Assembly: GCA_010671975.1 (NCBI GenBank)
Contig: JAAHIA010000268.1
Location: 1 to 6,954 of the forward strand
Source: Leptolyngbya sp. SIO4C1
Lineage (GTDB): Bacteria; Cyanobacteriota; Cyanobacteriia; Phormidesmidales; Phormidesmidaceae
Length of the DNA stretch: 6,954 nt
Direction of reading: 5' to 3'
Shown: piece by piece, positions 6,634 to 6,954 of the stretch
How positions within the stretch are numbered: the stretch's first letter is position 1
Layout of the letters: every line of letters begins with the position of its first letter
The notes under the pieces: generated by a model
Seen by the model: the letters and a program-made list of their open reading frames with translations, nothing else
The model's database searches: none
Told to the model about the DNA's origin: nothing
Made by a program: the position numbers and the translations under genes

Positions 6634-6954
6634 CTACTGCATGAACGACTGCTCAGCGGGTGCAGCGGCAGTCAGCACCTGAGTCAGACTTTGGCTATTG
6701 ACCATTCTGCGATAGTCGCCTGGGGTGATTGCGGTCCAGCGGCGAAAGGCTCGGGTAAAGGCGCTGTTTTCTGAAAAGCCCAGCAAAAAGGCAATCTCGC
6801 TGGCGGTCAGCTGGGTTTCTTGCAGATATTGAAAGGCCAGCTCGCGGCGAATGTCGTCTAGCACCTGCTGAAAAGAGGTGCCGGCTTGCTGCAGCTTGCG
6901 CTGCAGGGTGCGGGAAGAGTAGCCCAGTTTGGCTGCGATCGCATCTAGCTTTGG
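6634..6954 (-). CDS. AraC-family transcriptional regulator, C-terminal part only
   Basis: The minus-strand frame is open from the right edge of the window to a TAG at 6634-6636, giving 106 residues with no start; the N-terminus lies outside. The visible part is a complete AraC/XylS double helix-turn-helix domain. The first motif is LDAIAAKLGYSSRTLQRKL (residues 3-21 of the visible part). After a linker helix containing RRELAFQYL comes the second, ASEIAFLLGFSENSAFTRAFRRW, followed by the family signature TPGDYRR. The sequence GTSFQQVLDDIRRELA is typical of the AraC subgroup whose N-terminal domain is of the OruR/arabinose-binding-like type, so an upstream ligand-sensing domain of about 200 residues is expected. 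A GTG at 6862-6864 is in frame but would remove the first helix-turn-helix, so it is not the real start. The 32-residue tail after the domain, rich in Ala, Ser and Gln, is variable. Its targets cannot be read here. It converges with the methyltransferase, so regulation of that gene from a shared promoter is not suggested. Confidence 0.92.
   Translation of the reverse strand, partial: PKLDAIAAKLGYSSRTLQRKLQQAGTSFQQVLDDIRRELAFQYLQETQLTASEIAFLLGFSENSAFTRAFRRWTAITPGDYRRMVNSQSLTQVLTAAAPAEQSFMQ

Larger units (their letters stand above)
678..6942. repeat. Dispersed HIP1 octamers (GCGATCGC), eight copies
   Basis: The palindrome GCGATCGC occurs at 678-685, 1491-1498, 1996-2003, 2361-2368, 3573-3580, 3967-3974, 5483-5490 and 6935-6942. 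All but the copy at 3967 lie inside genes. At this base composition well under one copy would be expected in the window. High density of this octamer is a known hallmark of many cyanobacterial genomes and is the main taxonomic clue here. The coordinates span the first to the last copy and do not mark a continuous element. Confidence 0.9.

Noticed and set aside
1..6954. CRISPR array, insertion sequence, tRNA, or defence system
   Set aside because: I saw no regularly spaced repeats, transposase motifs, terminal inverted repeats or tRNA-like cloverleaf, and every long frame is assigned to an ordinary gene or an unrecognised lipoprotein.

Overview
The window looks like chromosomal DNA from a cyanobacterium. 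The main sign is the octamer GCGATCGC (HIP1), which occurs eight times in under 7 kb, about once per 870 bases and far above chance. A hormogonium-polysaccharide-type glycosyltransferase (HpsE-like) supports this. GC content is moderate to high, roughly the mid-50s percent by eye. Several genes have TTG or GTG codons near their starts, and clear Shine-Dalgarno sequences are scarce. I cannot name the genus.

Layout, left to right. (1) Bases 1-699, plus strand: the 3' part of a type I signal peptidase gene (lepB) with at least three hydrophobic segments before the catalytic domain; its start lies outside the window. (2) 657-1727, minus strand: an HpsE-like family 2 glycosyltransferase whose last codons overlap the end of lepB in a tail-to-tail, 43-base antisense overlap. 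(3) 1728-1932: a spacer with an 8-bp direct repeat upstream of hpsE and two small hairpins just downstream of uvrB, one of which could be an intrinsic terminator. (4) 1933-3957, minus strand: a complete uvrB. (5) 3958-4145: a divergent intergenic region with a 9-bp direct repeat (period 13) and a 10-bp palindrome. (6) 4152-5780, plus strand: a lipoprotein of unrecognised family with beta-propeller-like LW-x-GT motifs. (7) 5850-6587, plus strand: a class I SAM-dependent methyltransferase. (8) 6634-6954, minus strand: the C-terminal DNA-binding domain of an AraC-family regulator, running off the right edge.

The genes do not form one obvious pathway. uvrB serves nucleotide excision repair, lepB protein export, and hpsE exopolysaccharide synthesis. 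The lipoprotein and methyltransferase are co-directional, 69 bases apart, and could be co-transcribed, but nothing in their sequences ties them functionally. I see no mobile element, CRISPR array, tRNA, rRNA, toxin-antitoxin or recognised defence system. The least explained items are the lipoprotein and the two short direct repeats upstream of hpsE and in the uvrB/lipoprotein divergent region.
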